From assembly GCA_014529385.2 (NCBI GenBank), contig CM043948.1, positions 22,011,951 to 22,075,950 on the forward strand: a stretch of 64,000 nt of DNA. Reading direction: 5' to 3'. Source of the DNA: Adiantum capillus-veneris (Eukaryota > Streptophyta > Polypodiopsida > Polypodiales > Pteridaceae). Of this stretch, positions 34,216-43,651 are shown piece by piece. The notes beneath the pieces are model-generated. The model was given only the letters and a program-made list of their open reading frames with translations, searched no databases and had not been told where the DNA came from. A program made the translations under genes and the position numbers. Positions within the stretch are counted from its first letter, which is position 1. Every line of letters starts with the position of its first letter.

Positions 34216-35060
34216 ATTAGGGAAAATCTTGTATGGTCTAAAGCAAGCATCAAGATAGTGGTACCTAAAATTTTATTGATGTATGTTGAATCATGGAATC
34301 AAATGATGCAACTTAGATCACTGTGCATACGCAAAGAATTTGGAAGGTGGGAAATTTATCATTTGAATGTTGTATGTTGATGACATGCTAATTGCAAGTG
34401 CTAACATGTAGGATATAGCAGAACTAAAAGAGGAGTTGTCTAAATATCTTTCAATGAAGATTTAGGTGTTGCAAAACAAATACTTGTTAGTATGAAAATA
34501 TCAAGGGATGGAATGAAGAAGACACTAATGCTATCTCAAGAGGATTACATCAAGAAGGTCCTAGAAAGGTTTGCAATGTAGCATGTAAATTTGGTTTCTA
34601 CACCTTTTGCTAATCACTTTAAACTAGCCAAGATATGTGTCCAAAGACACACGAGGAGATAGTTTATATATCTAAAGTTCCATATGCTGCAACACTAGGT
34701 TCTCTAATGTATGCTATGGTCTTGACAAGGCCAGACATTGCACATACATTGGTTGCACATACAATGGAAGTTGTGAGTAGGTTTATCGATAATCTAGGTA
34801 AAGAACATTGGCAATGTATGAAATCGATACTTAGGTATCCAAAATGGACAAACACAAATGCCTTACGTTTTGGATGCACTGGCATTTTCTTGCAAGAATA
34901 TGTTGATATAGATATGGCAAGTGACAACTGATACTTTAAAAACTACTATTGGCTACATCTTTACCATTGGAGGCATTGTACAAGCTAGTGGCCTATCCAT
35001 ATCAAAGTGGGTTCAAAGAAGTTCAAGATGAGTTTTTATGGTAATGGATGTGCAAGGTGC
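34215..35060 (+). pseudogene. Ty1/copia reverse transcriptase and RNase H remnant
   Basis: Copia landmarks appear in order with several frame breaks: SLKQAS.QWYLKF (about 34235), MLYVDDMLIA with the catalytic YVDD (about 34368), YAATLGSLMYAMVLTRPDIAH (about 34685), and GKEHWQCMKSILRYPKWT (about 34797). The start of RNase H (VDIDMASDN, about 34905) follows. The longest open piece is 34635-34931. It is a dead 3' fragment with no LTR seen. Confidence 0.85.
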
Positions 35061-35399
35061 TTATAGCATGTTTTTGGGAAGGTCATGGTTAAGAATTGAA
35101 AGGCTCATACATGGTTATGCTGGCTAGATACTCACCATACAAGGGCCAGGGCCTATTAGAAGAATTCAAGTCAAATCAAATAACATCATAACATGGAAGA
35201 AATCCAAGATACTTGAAGAGCTATGTCAGACGTGTGTGGTACTAAAAAGATCAAAAGAATGCTAGCCTCAATGAATATATTCCCGATAGCTGAGATTGAT
35301 CTCAATGCGTTCCTTTTACATTAGAAAAGGGTACATGAATAATAGCACTACTACCCTAAGAATTTCATCGAATCAAACCAAGGAGAAAGTTTAATTAGT

Positions 35400-37300
35400 A
35401 AGTTTGAATGGAAGAACTTTAGAAGAAGTATCAAACTAGACACTGAGAATAGCTTTAGATGGAAGTACACTCAGAAGGACTAGACCAGATAGTGCAAACA
35501 CAAAGTTCACACAAGAAGTCAAAGAAAAATCCAAGTAACTTTTTTAGAAATATAGAGATGTTTATTCTTGGGAGCACACAGATCTAAAAGGAGGCGACCC
35601 TAAGGTTTGCCAACATAGAATACCACTTAAGCCAAGTCAGATTAGAAATGTATAGAATGAACCTAAACTATGTTAAGAGGACAAGGAGCAGATAGATAAC
35701 CTTCTACAGACAAGTTTCATCACTGAAATCGCAAGCAGTGACCGGATATTTTCAATAGTAGTGGTACCTAAGAAGAATGGAAAACTCAAAGTATGTGTAG
35801 ATTATAGGAATCTAAATGCTCAAACAATCAAAGATCTATTTCCATCAACTTTCACTAATATGATGCTTGATGAGATAGCTAGACATGAGATGTACATCTT
35901 TTTGGACGAATACCATGGGTATAATCAATTGAAGATAGCAACAGAGGATAGGGTAAAGACAACATTTATTTAAAATGGGGATAACTAATGTATTTGGTGA
36001 TGCCAATTGGTTTATGTAATGCTCCAGCAACATTTCAGAGATGTACAATGGAAATATTCAGTGAGTTCTTGCATAGGTTTTTGGCAATTGTTGTCGATGA
36101 CTTCACCATATATTCATTTGAAGAGATGCATTTCCTATTTTTGGAAATATTATTTGAGAGATGAAGAGAGAAAAGAACTTGCTTGAATCCCTTCAAGTCA
36201 GTGTTCTTGGTATGGAAGGGATAGCTTCTATGCCACCTCGTATCCAAAAATGGCATTGAGATGGCTATAGACAATATTTAAAGTGTCCAATAGGCGAGAT
36301 TACCCATGAATGTGTTTGAAGTAAGAAATTTTATAGGATATATTATCTTTTATTGAATATTCATTCATATGTTTGCAACAAAGGCTCTTCTGTTATATGA
36401 AATGACCCATAAATTTATTTGGTCCCTTGAATGTGAAGTGGTCTTTCAAATTTTGAAATAGCTATTAGCACAAAACAAGTGCTTTGCCAGCCAAACTAGG
36501 ATGTCAATTTCCACGTACATCTTGATGCTTGTAACATGGTAATTGGTGCTATTTTAGCTCAACCAAAATGGCAAACTGATTACCCAGTGTACTTTGCCAG
36601 TGAGAGAATCATCAACTCAGAGCAAGGGTATTCAACTATAGAAAGGGAGGCAGTGGGAATGGTTTTTATTGCTACACAATTTAGATACTACTTGCTGGGA
36701 AAGTTATTTCACTTCTATGTAGATCTTCAAGCTCTATTGCATGTGACGAGGTATGTGATAAACAAGATTAAGATCCAGGGAAGATTGATCAGTTGAATGA
36801 TGTTTCTTCTAGAGTTTGAATTCAAGATCTTTCATAAGCTTGGTAAGACTCACTATGGTGCAAATTTTCTGTCAAAAGTATTGAAGGCATCTCATAAACA
36901 TCATTAAGAGATGAGACAATAGGTGCGAAGTTATTTCAACTACTGAAGAACCAAATCCAAAATGGCAAGAAGTGTATGATTTCTTGAAATGAGGGGAATT
37001 ATTAGCACAGTAATCATCATAGTCCCGTTAGAAGGCATTAATTCTCAAAAGTCTAAAATTCACAATAATTATTGGATCTTTGTATAGGCTAGGTATTGAT
37101 GGAGTTCTAAGAAGGTGTGTACCTATTCAAGCAAGGATGCAAGTGAGTATTGAGGCCCACAATGGAAGTTTGGGAGGACACGTTTCCACTTATATCACCT
37201 ATAGAAAATTCTACACGCTGGTTTATGTGGCAAATTATGATGTCAGATGTTTGAGATTTTTGCAAGACATGTGACATTTGTGCATGGGTCTATCCAAGGA
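35400..37300 (+). pseudogene. Ty3/gypsy RT, RNase H and integrase zinc-domain remnant
   Basis: VVPKKNGKLKVCVDYRNLNA (35761) and DEYHGYNQLKIATEDRVKTTF are RT blocks. The MPFGLTNAPATF equivalent near 36000 is broken (PIGLCNAPATFQR across frames). RNase H: IGAILAQPKWQTDYPVYFAS and YSTIEREAVGMVF (36536-36796). The integrase HHCC region (EAHNGSLGGH..C) is at 37080-37274. Its sequence differs clearly from elements A-D, so it is another gypsy family. The fragment stops near 37290, where a protease sequence begins. Confidence 0.83.
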
Positions 37301-37428
37301 CACAGGGTGTGGATATTGGTGGACGATGAAGCTTTGCATAATTTCATTAACTATAAGTTAGTGAAATGGCTCAAGTTTCCCTAGACTTTGAGTTCCCAAC
37401 GTTACAAGGTAGTGATGATGAACAGCCA
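37300..37428 (+). pseudogene. Gypsy aspartic protease, left part, split by the 9.5-kb transposon
   Basis: ILVDDEALHNFINYKLVKWL is the gypsy protease active-site region, with D-D-E where families usually have D-S/T-G. It continues at 46951 after the transposon. Its polarity does not match the upstream fragment, where integrase precedes protease, so the two come from different insertions. Confidence 0.8.
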
Positions 37429-37461
37429 CATTAGGAAAAATATGGACTCTCCTTGGGCCTT
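37429..37461 (+). repeat. Left terminal inverted repeat
   Basis: CATTAGGAAAAATATGGACT then CTCCTTGGGCCTT. It matches the reverse complement of 46918-46950 except one base (T versus A at position 25). Confidence 0.95.
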
Positions 37462-38197
37462 TTTTATTAGTGAAGGCTTAAGAGAGAACCAATGAGAGGG
37501 CTCTTGGGATATCACCTAGAGGGGGAGGAATGGTAGGGGTGCAGCCTAATTGTCTCCCTCTTCAATGCTTGGTTCTTAGAGAGTGGGGGGAGGGAGGCTA
37601 GGGGGAGGGCGGCGGGGGTAAAAGGGGGAAAGAGGTGTCATAAAAGAGGGAGGGACCCCCCCCCCCAAAAAAAATGCGCAGGCTTAAAAACCCTAAAAAA
37701 TATTTTTTTTTTTAAAGTGTCAAAATTGACTCATTTGCCTCCAAAACTATCCCAAAACATATACTAACTTCAAAAAGTCAATTTCCCCCCCCCAAAATCC
37801 ACTTTTCTCTCCCTCTATCACTACTTTTCTCTCCCTCTTCTCCCTCCTCCCATTCTCTCTCTACAGTCAAGGCAGCCATAGCCAAAAGCTTTCCACCACT
37901 CTCTTCCTCCCTCCATAGCTCCCCCTTCTCTCACACCTCCATCAACCCTCTACAGTCCCACACCCCATAGCCCACAGCTAGCCCACAGCTCACCGCTATC
38001 CTTTCTATCTCTCACTCCTCCCCTCTTTCTCTATCTCTACTCTCAAAGCCACCATAGGCAGCTCACCTCACCCTCCCCTCAGCTCCTCATTCTCTCTCCA
38101 CAGTACCCACACACAATAGCCCACAACCTTGTCCACTTCTCTCCCTCACCTTCCTCCCACCCATTCCCAATCCCTTCCTAAGCCCAGCTTCCCAAGC
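37462..38197. other. Left subterminal region of the transposon
   Basis: Purine-rich then strongly pyrimidine-rich leader with G and C runs, and no ORF of note. It probably holds the promoter and 5' leader of the plus-strand gene. Confidence 0.5.
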
Positions 38198-39520
38198 ATG
38201 TCCACCGCTAACACGCATAGACGGCCCAAACCAAAGATACAGGAGATTGTGTTGCACAACACAAAAAATTCAGAGGGGGGATGGATCCCACAGGTATTCA
38301 AGAAGGGTTCATGGATCTACATGCAACCGTCCAATGCTGGACCTCATCGCGTACGATGTCGAGGCGTATTGGAACGGAAGACTATTGGCATTCAAAGAAA
38401 CCAAGTTTGGAATGGTGGCCATCGTGCAACACGTGTACAGTGCAGTTGAGATCCACATGAAGAGAGATTCAACTCAATTTGCACCTCATTGTTAGTCCTC
38501 ATGGTTTAGCTATCCCATGCATATATCATGTTTAACGTGCATGCGATCATTATGTTTGACTAAGGACATTTGTACAGATGTTTTTCCATCCAGCTTAGTT
38601 GAGGAGCAGCCGCTTGAGTGCTTCTCAGGCACGTTCATGGTTGTGCATGCTCACATTGGGGAGCTTATGTTTCCTAATGTCTCTTCGAAAAAACTTACCG
38701 AGCAACGAATATTCATGTACTCCCACAAGTACGTGGTACCGAAGTCAAGCCAAAGCTATGGTAGGTTAGAAGCCGTGGAGACACCCTCATTGCAGAGTGC
38801 AGAATGGCCAACTCCAGACCATTGGGCCTTGCTTTCTTTCAAGCACAAGGTGCTGCAAGATTTCCAAGGGTCCCTAAAGTTTGGTAAGGCAACCAGATCG
38901 GTGGGTCTCAGTTGGCATTGTCCCATTCATTTGTTTGTGCATGCATTTTGCTCTCTGCCGATTGTGAAAACACCGACAATGTTTGTTTGCAAAGAAGTTG
39001 ACATAGATGCAATGGACACCATTCTAGGTGTCAATTGGGACTATGTTGACGATTTGCATGATGGTGACCGTTACAGGTGCAATGTGTCCCCCACACAGCT
39101 TTGACTTCGATATTTGAAGGCAAGGTGCACCTTGTATGCACGGTTTAGCTACGAAAGGTGGATGCACAAACGTGGAAAATGGATACCCTTGCAGCTGACG
39201 GCCGAAGAAGTTCAATCCTTTGAAATTCATGTCCGCATGCCCAATAATGAGGTGGAGGTGGTTGCAGTGAATCCGCATTGGACTCTTGCCAATCTTCAGG
39301 AACACTTTGTCATAATGGGATTCGAGGATGTCAGCAATGCAAGTTTCAAACTGGAGCAACGCAAGGTCTGCTTTGTGCTTGATTAGCTACCTTTTCTTAA
39401 TTTTTCTGGATATTTGTATCTTGATTGCCCATTTTTTGGTTGTGTAGATTGGAAGGCGGATGGAGGCCACTATGCTTGTTTACAAAAATTGGGCTACAGA
39501 CAAAGTCATCTTGTCTAAGT
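38198..39520 (+). pseudogene. Transposon plus-strand gene 1, tentative BAH-like protein
   Basis: The start ATG at 38198 gives MSTANTHRRPKPKIQE, then GSWIYMQPSNAGP. A one-base frame change is needed near 38335 to reach LIAYDVEAYWNGRLLAF and GMVAIVQHVYSAVEIHM. A probable intron (donor GTTAGT about 38489, acceptor about 38575) leads into GTFMVVHAHIGELMFPN. A TAG at 39102 and further pieces to 39386 follow. The order G-x-WIYM-P, A-x-VEAYW, GELMFPN loosely recalls a BAH domain, which binds modified histones; this is a guess. A final exon after 39448 is possible (IGRRMEATMLVYKNW). Confidence 0.5.
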
Positions 39521-39768
39521 GAATTGGCTTGTAACTTTAATCTTTTATATATTGGATATTTTATTAAAGATTTTGAAAATTTTTAAGTGTTGTACTTAAT
39601 TTTGTACTTGAGTTTTAAGGTGTTGTGTAATTTTATTTTTAAAACGTATATTTTTTATTTTTTTCAAGATGGAATATGTCTATGTAAGGGGGACCACCTC
39701 CTCATTTTACCATTTTCATCCTAGCATTGCAAAGAGACCTAGCATACCCAATCACGCAAAGAGAAAGC
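39521..39768. other. AT-rich spacer between plus-strand genes
   Basis: T- and A-rich, no ORF. It probably contains the end of gene 1 and the promoter of gene 2. Confidence 0.5.
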
Positions 39769-41332
39769 ATGGCTGCAACTAGTGCTTTCGATGCATTCCT
39801 TACTGAGGCTGGGCATGCAAATCGCCTTGAGGTTCATGCATTTTTCACAACCAAACCCGCTTTGGAAACGACCTTGACCCTCCATTCTCAATCTCTTGAG
39901 CACATCACTTCATACATTTCCACGTGCATGGGGAGATTCATTGTTGAGTTACCAAACCGGCAAGGGCAATGGGTCCCTGAGGGCCTTCTGCACCACATCT
40001 ACAAAGGGGACAGGCCATTACATCAGTGGCTTGCACGCTTTGCCACCATAGCACAACCCGCCAGACAATATGTGTGGCTTGAAGATGATGATGTGCGAGC
40101 AATGCGTAAGGGGAAGATTGGAAACACTTTTTTCTCTGTCCGGGATAGAATGATCTTCCTCCTTCACGAGTGCCCAGCAGGCCCTAACGTAGTGCCACCA
40201 CACTTGCAGATTGGCGGGGTATTGGCTGATGTGAAGGACCCTAAGCCCGCGGCCATTGACACATCCGCAGAGGAGAGGACGCTTGCCTTGACCTACCCTG
40301 TAGAGATTCAAGGCCTCTTGGAGTCCTCTCCATCTGTCAGTTCATCCTTGGGGCCATCAGAAGGAACCAGCACTCGGGATGCCGTCCCTGAGGTAGAGAT
40401 TACCCGTTTCTCCTCCATTGTGGTGGGTAGGGAGGAGTTTGTGTTTTTGCATGATCTGGAGAAATCCTTTGAGCTTCGCATGGATGAGTGTTTCGCCATC
40501 CTCGATGCCCATGGCAAGTTTGAGGTTGATACCACCACCTCCCATGACGATGATCTCCTACTGCCCATGGGGAATACTTTGGAGGACACAGTGGCAATCA
40601 CACAAGCCGAGGTGGCAGCGGCCGAGCAGGCCAAGGTCTCTGAGGAGGAGTTTGTGGCCGTGCAAGCCATGTGTTTGGCTAAATGCGTAAGAGTGGATTC
40701 ACCATCACCTGCTACAACACCTGTTTTGCTTGATCCAAAGGGGAAGTCAAGTGTGGATATTTACTTGCACCCGGATTCTGATGAGGAGGATGCGAGACAA
40801 GAGCTATAGATGCTCACTTACATTTGATTGTTACAAATGATTTTGTTAATGTTACATCATAATTCTCTACCATATTTCTCACAAAACTTATGTTTTGCAG
40901 GATGTTTTGGAGGTTGACGCCTGGGCGCAACGATCAGGGGGGAGGAGGACGCCGTTCGAACCTCAAGCGGCACTTTCTCACTACCTCGGCACACTTTCGA
41001 CTGGTGTCGTGGTGTTTGTGCCATCCGACTACTCCCCCAATGGATGCTACAACATTTTTGCCCTCCGTTCACTCTCCAAGGCATTGTGCTTAACAACCCT
41101 TGCCCAATCGGCCAACCTTGTAGTGCTTGTAAAGAAAGATTTTGCAATATCCACTTTCGGCATCAACTTTCGCGGGCGCCTCATCGCCCATGTCGGCATG
41201 AACCAAGTTGTAGGGGTTAATGACACCCAAGAAATCACAACCACTTTACTTAACAGGGAGCCACCCCAAAAGGCCAAGCGCCAGAAAATTGTAATTCGAA
41301 AGATCCTAAAGCAAAATCCGGATATCATGTAA
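39769..41332 (+). CDS. Transposon plus-strand gene 2, unknown protein
   Basis: An ATG at 39769 (MAATSAFDAFL) opens 346 codons to 40809. A second coding piece (about 40902-41332, VLEVDAWAQRSGG.. to IRKILKQNPDIM) follows, preceded by an acceptor-like TTTTGCAG. The N-terminal 170 residues look globular (WLARFATIAQPARQYVWLED). The middle is Ser/Thr-rich, and residues 250-346 are acidic and Ala/Glu-rich. The second piece has KKDFAISTFGINFRGRLIAHVG and a basic end (KAKRQKIVIRK). No known family is recognised. No good donor precedes the TAG at 40807, so the two pieces may be separate proteins. Confidence 0.55.
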
Positions 41333-41559
41333 AGCATTGATTTCCTTAATGAATCTACTTTTTGGTGTCTACGACTCTCTCTTACTTGCAAGTTTTTGAA
41401 TTTGTTATATGGTTGGCTTCCAATGTGTACTGAGAAGCACCATAATTTCTGATATGCCTACTAAAGAGCTTGGCAGGCCCCAAAATTATTGATATGCCTA
41501 GTTTGTTATATGTTTGGCTTCCAAAGTTATTGATTAATTGCCTACTGAAGGGCTTGGGA

Positions 41560-41640
41560 GGCCCCAAAATGGGCTGCCTCAAGGGCGCACATTTGGGCCT
41601 TCCATCAGCATATGGAAGGGGCAAATGCATGCCCTTGTGG
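41560..41640. repeat. Short imperfect hairpin
   Basis: CCCCAAAATGGGC..GGGCCTTCCAT then ATGGAAGGGGC..GCCCTTGTGGCAGCTCATTTTGG. It is a diverged relative of the large hairpin at 41938-42260. Confidence 0.65.
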
Positions 41641-41916
41641 CAGCTCATTTTGGAGCATCTCAAGCCCATTTTGGAGCATACCCAGATAGTTTACAGTTGC
41701 AAAACCCAAAGACAAGAGCGAACCATGTTGTGGCAGCTCATTTTGGAGCATCTCAAGCCCATTTTGGTGCATACCCAGATACTTTACAGTTGCATTACCC
41801 AATCACAAGAGGAAACCATGTTGTGGCAGCTCATTATGGAGCATCTCAAGCCCATTTTGGAGCATACCCAGATACTTTACAGTTGCAATACCCAATCACA
41901 AGAGGGAACCATGCTT
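41638..41916. repeat. 93-bp tandem repeat, three copies
   Basis: TGGCAGCTCATTTTGGAGCA starts at 41638, 41731 and 41824, exactly 93 bases apart. 93 is a multiple of three, so ORFs run through it without meaning. Confidence 0.95.
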
Positions 41917-41937
41917 CAAAATTCTATGCTACATGGA

Positions 41938-42260
41938 CTAAGTGGGGCATGACTTCCTGATGCATCTATGCTATGTGAAGCATTGAAGCAAATGAAACAT
42001 CCCTATTGCTTGTTAAAAGTTTCTGGAAAGCCTTGGAAAGGGCTTGGAATGCCCTAAGAATGGATGCCACAAGGGCGCGCATTTTTTCCATCCATCTGCC
42101 TCTGGAAGCCCCAAATGCTCGCCCCTGTGGCAGCCACTTTGGGGGCATTCCAAGCCCTTTCCAAGGCTTTCCAGATACTTTTTCCATGCATTAGTGAGTT
42201 TTCCCTTGCTTCAATGCTTCACATAGCATGGATGCATCAGGAAGTGCATGCCCCACTTAG
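41938..42260. repeat. 323-bp imperfect inverted repeat at the meeting point of the cassettes
   Basis: The left arm from 41938 (CTAAGTGGGGCATG..CTTCCTGATGCATC) is mirrored by the right arm ending 42260 (GATGCATCAGGAAG..CATGCCCCACTTAG). An inner pair CCTTGGAAAGGGCTTGGAATGCC / GGCATTCCAAGCCCTTTCCA makes a long stem. It sits between the convergent ends of the plus and minus gene sets. RNA from either side would fold into a long hairpin. Confidence 0.93.
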
Positions 42261-42517
42261 CCAAGGTGCTTAACGTAGGCAAGTTTTCACAATAACAAGC
42301 TAATGGCTACATACATACAAAAGAAGGTAGACAAAACATGTCTACATACATACAAAAGAAGGTAGAAAAAACATGGACTAGTGCTACATCGCATGGTACA
42401 TAATTAAAGCAATACAATGCACAAAGAGTGGGGTATACAATCAAAAGACGCTTATATTAAAATTCTTCCCAATCTTGGAAGTTCCGTAATACAAAAAGGT
42501 TTGATACTAATTACAAG

Positions 42518-43381
42518 CTATTTCTCATGGCGCAAACGACGAGCAAGCTGCATATCCTTGGGCATAATCGTTACACGCTTTGCATGGATGGCACATAGGT
42601 TCGTATCCTTGAATATGCTAGTTAGATATTGCTCTGCTGCCTCTTGGACTGCCTCTATGGCCACGGCGCGCATCTGAAACTGAGTGTTGTACATTTACAA
42701 AACCTCTCTACAAAGCCTTGCAAAAGGGGCCCTCTGAATCAAGAGCTCGGTGCTCTTTTGATAGTGGTGAATCTCCGCAAAAGCACGGCTGCGCTTTCGC
42801 ACCTTCTGAGGTCGACAGGGAGGTGCATTTGTTGCACGAGTTGGGGCAGCTTGCTTCCTCTTCTTGTAGACAATGCTATTTCTCTTTTTCGGCCGCACAG
42901 GTACCTCCAACACCTCATAATTTGATTCCACCCACTCTCCATATGATTCGTGATCTTCACTATTGAGCGGATGTGATGGTGTGGGTCCACTCCCTTTAGG
43001 GAGTGTCTTACCCCCACTAGACATGTGAGCCTCAAAAGTTTGTATTTTGACGCTAACCGATGGGGGATCTTCATCTGTTTGCGTCTCTTCGGAGCCTTCT
43101 GACAGCTGGTTTTGGTTGTTTGTTTCTTTGCCTTGGTCGCTCTCATCCGCCATGTTGCCATCAAAATCATTGGAGTCCGATGAATAGACAACAAGGCGAT
43201 GCTTCCTTCTCTCTTTTGCTGCTGTAGAGGACTGGCCATGTTGATTTGAAGCTCCAGCTTCTTCTGTGTGGACCTCACCTTGAGCTTGTGAAGTTCCAGC
43301 TTTTGTTACTGTAGCTTTGACTCGTTGGCCATCCGGCGCCTCTGGATATGCAATCCTTGCCATTTGTTTTGTTCTTGCCAT
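42518..43381 (-). pseudogene. Transposon-encoded histone H3-like protein
   Basis: 288 codons in one frame. It starts MARTKQMARI, nearly the H3 N-terminus (ARTKQTARK). Residues about 10-200 form a long tail with an acidic Ser/Asp/Glu stretch (about 67-107) and basic clusters (163-177, 190-199). The H3 fold follows: FAEIHHYQKSTELLI (201-215, alpha-N), PFARLCREVL, then [39 protein letters not shown] and RRLRHEK. The last part is nearly canonical H3. Codon 229 is TAA where H3 has Gln in REIAQ, so this copy is truncated before helix 2. Canonical H3 is about 136 residues, so the tail is greatly lengthened. Placing the ATG at 43381 rests on the H3 match. It lies downstream of the transposase gene on the same strand. 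Confidence 0.9.
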
Positions 43382-43651
43382 GGTAGCACCTAGTATAGAA
43401 AATGACAAAATGAGCGCCTTCAACCTTTAAATAGGGTTTTTTGGGATTTGGTCCCTTTCACACTATGCGGACAATTAAGTGAAACTCAAATAAACCAATT
43501 GAATTTAACAAGTAAACCTGGATCATGCAGACGACTGACGCGATGCCCAAACGTTGCCTTTTCAATACTTAGTTGCACGCCAAGCCTCATGGCCCAGGGA
43601 CGCTCGCGAGCATTTCCACTTCTCGGATGCTACAGTACGGGAGGCCTTGCG

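Noticed and set aside
41470-41960. 160- and 140-codon ORFs with internal repeats (LWQLILEHLKPILEH)
   Set aside because: They come from the 93-bp repeat, whose length is a multiple of three; two frames are open at once.
42518-43381. Reading the H3-like frame as CENH3
   Set aside because: The long tail and MARTK start are compatible, but the fold keeps canonical-H3 features ([24 protein letters not shown]) and lacks the longer loop 1 of plant CENH3. A tree would settle it.
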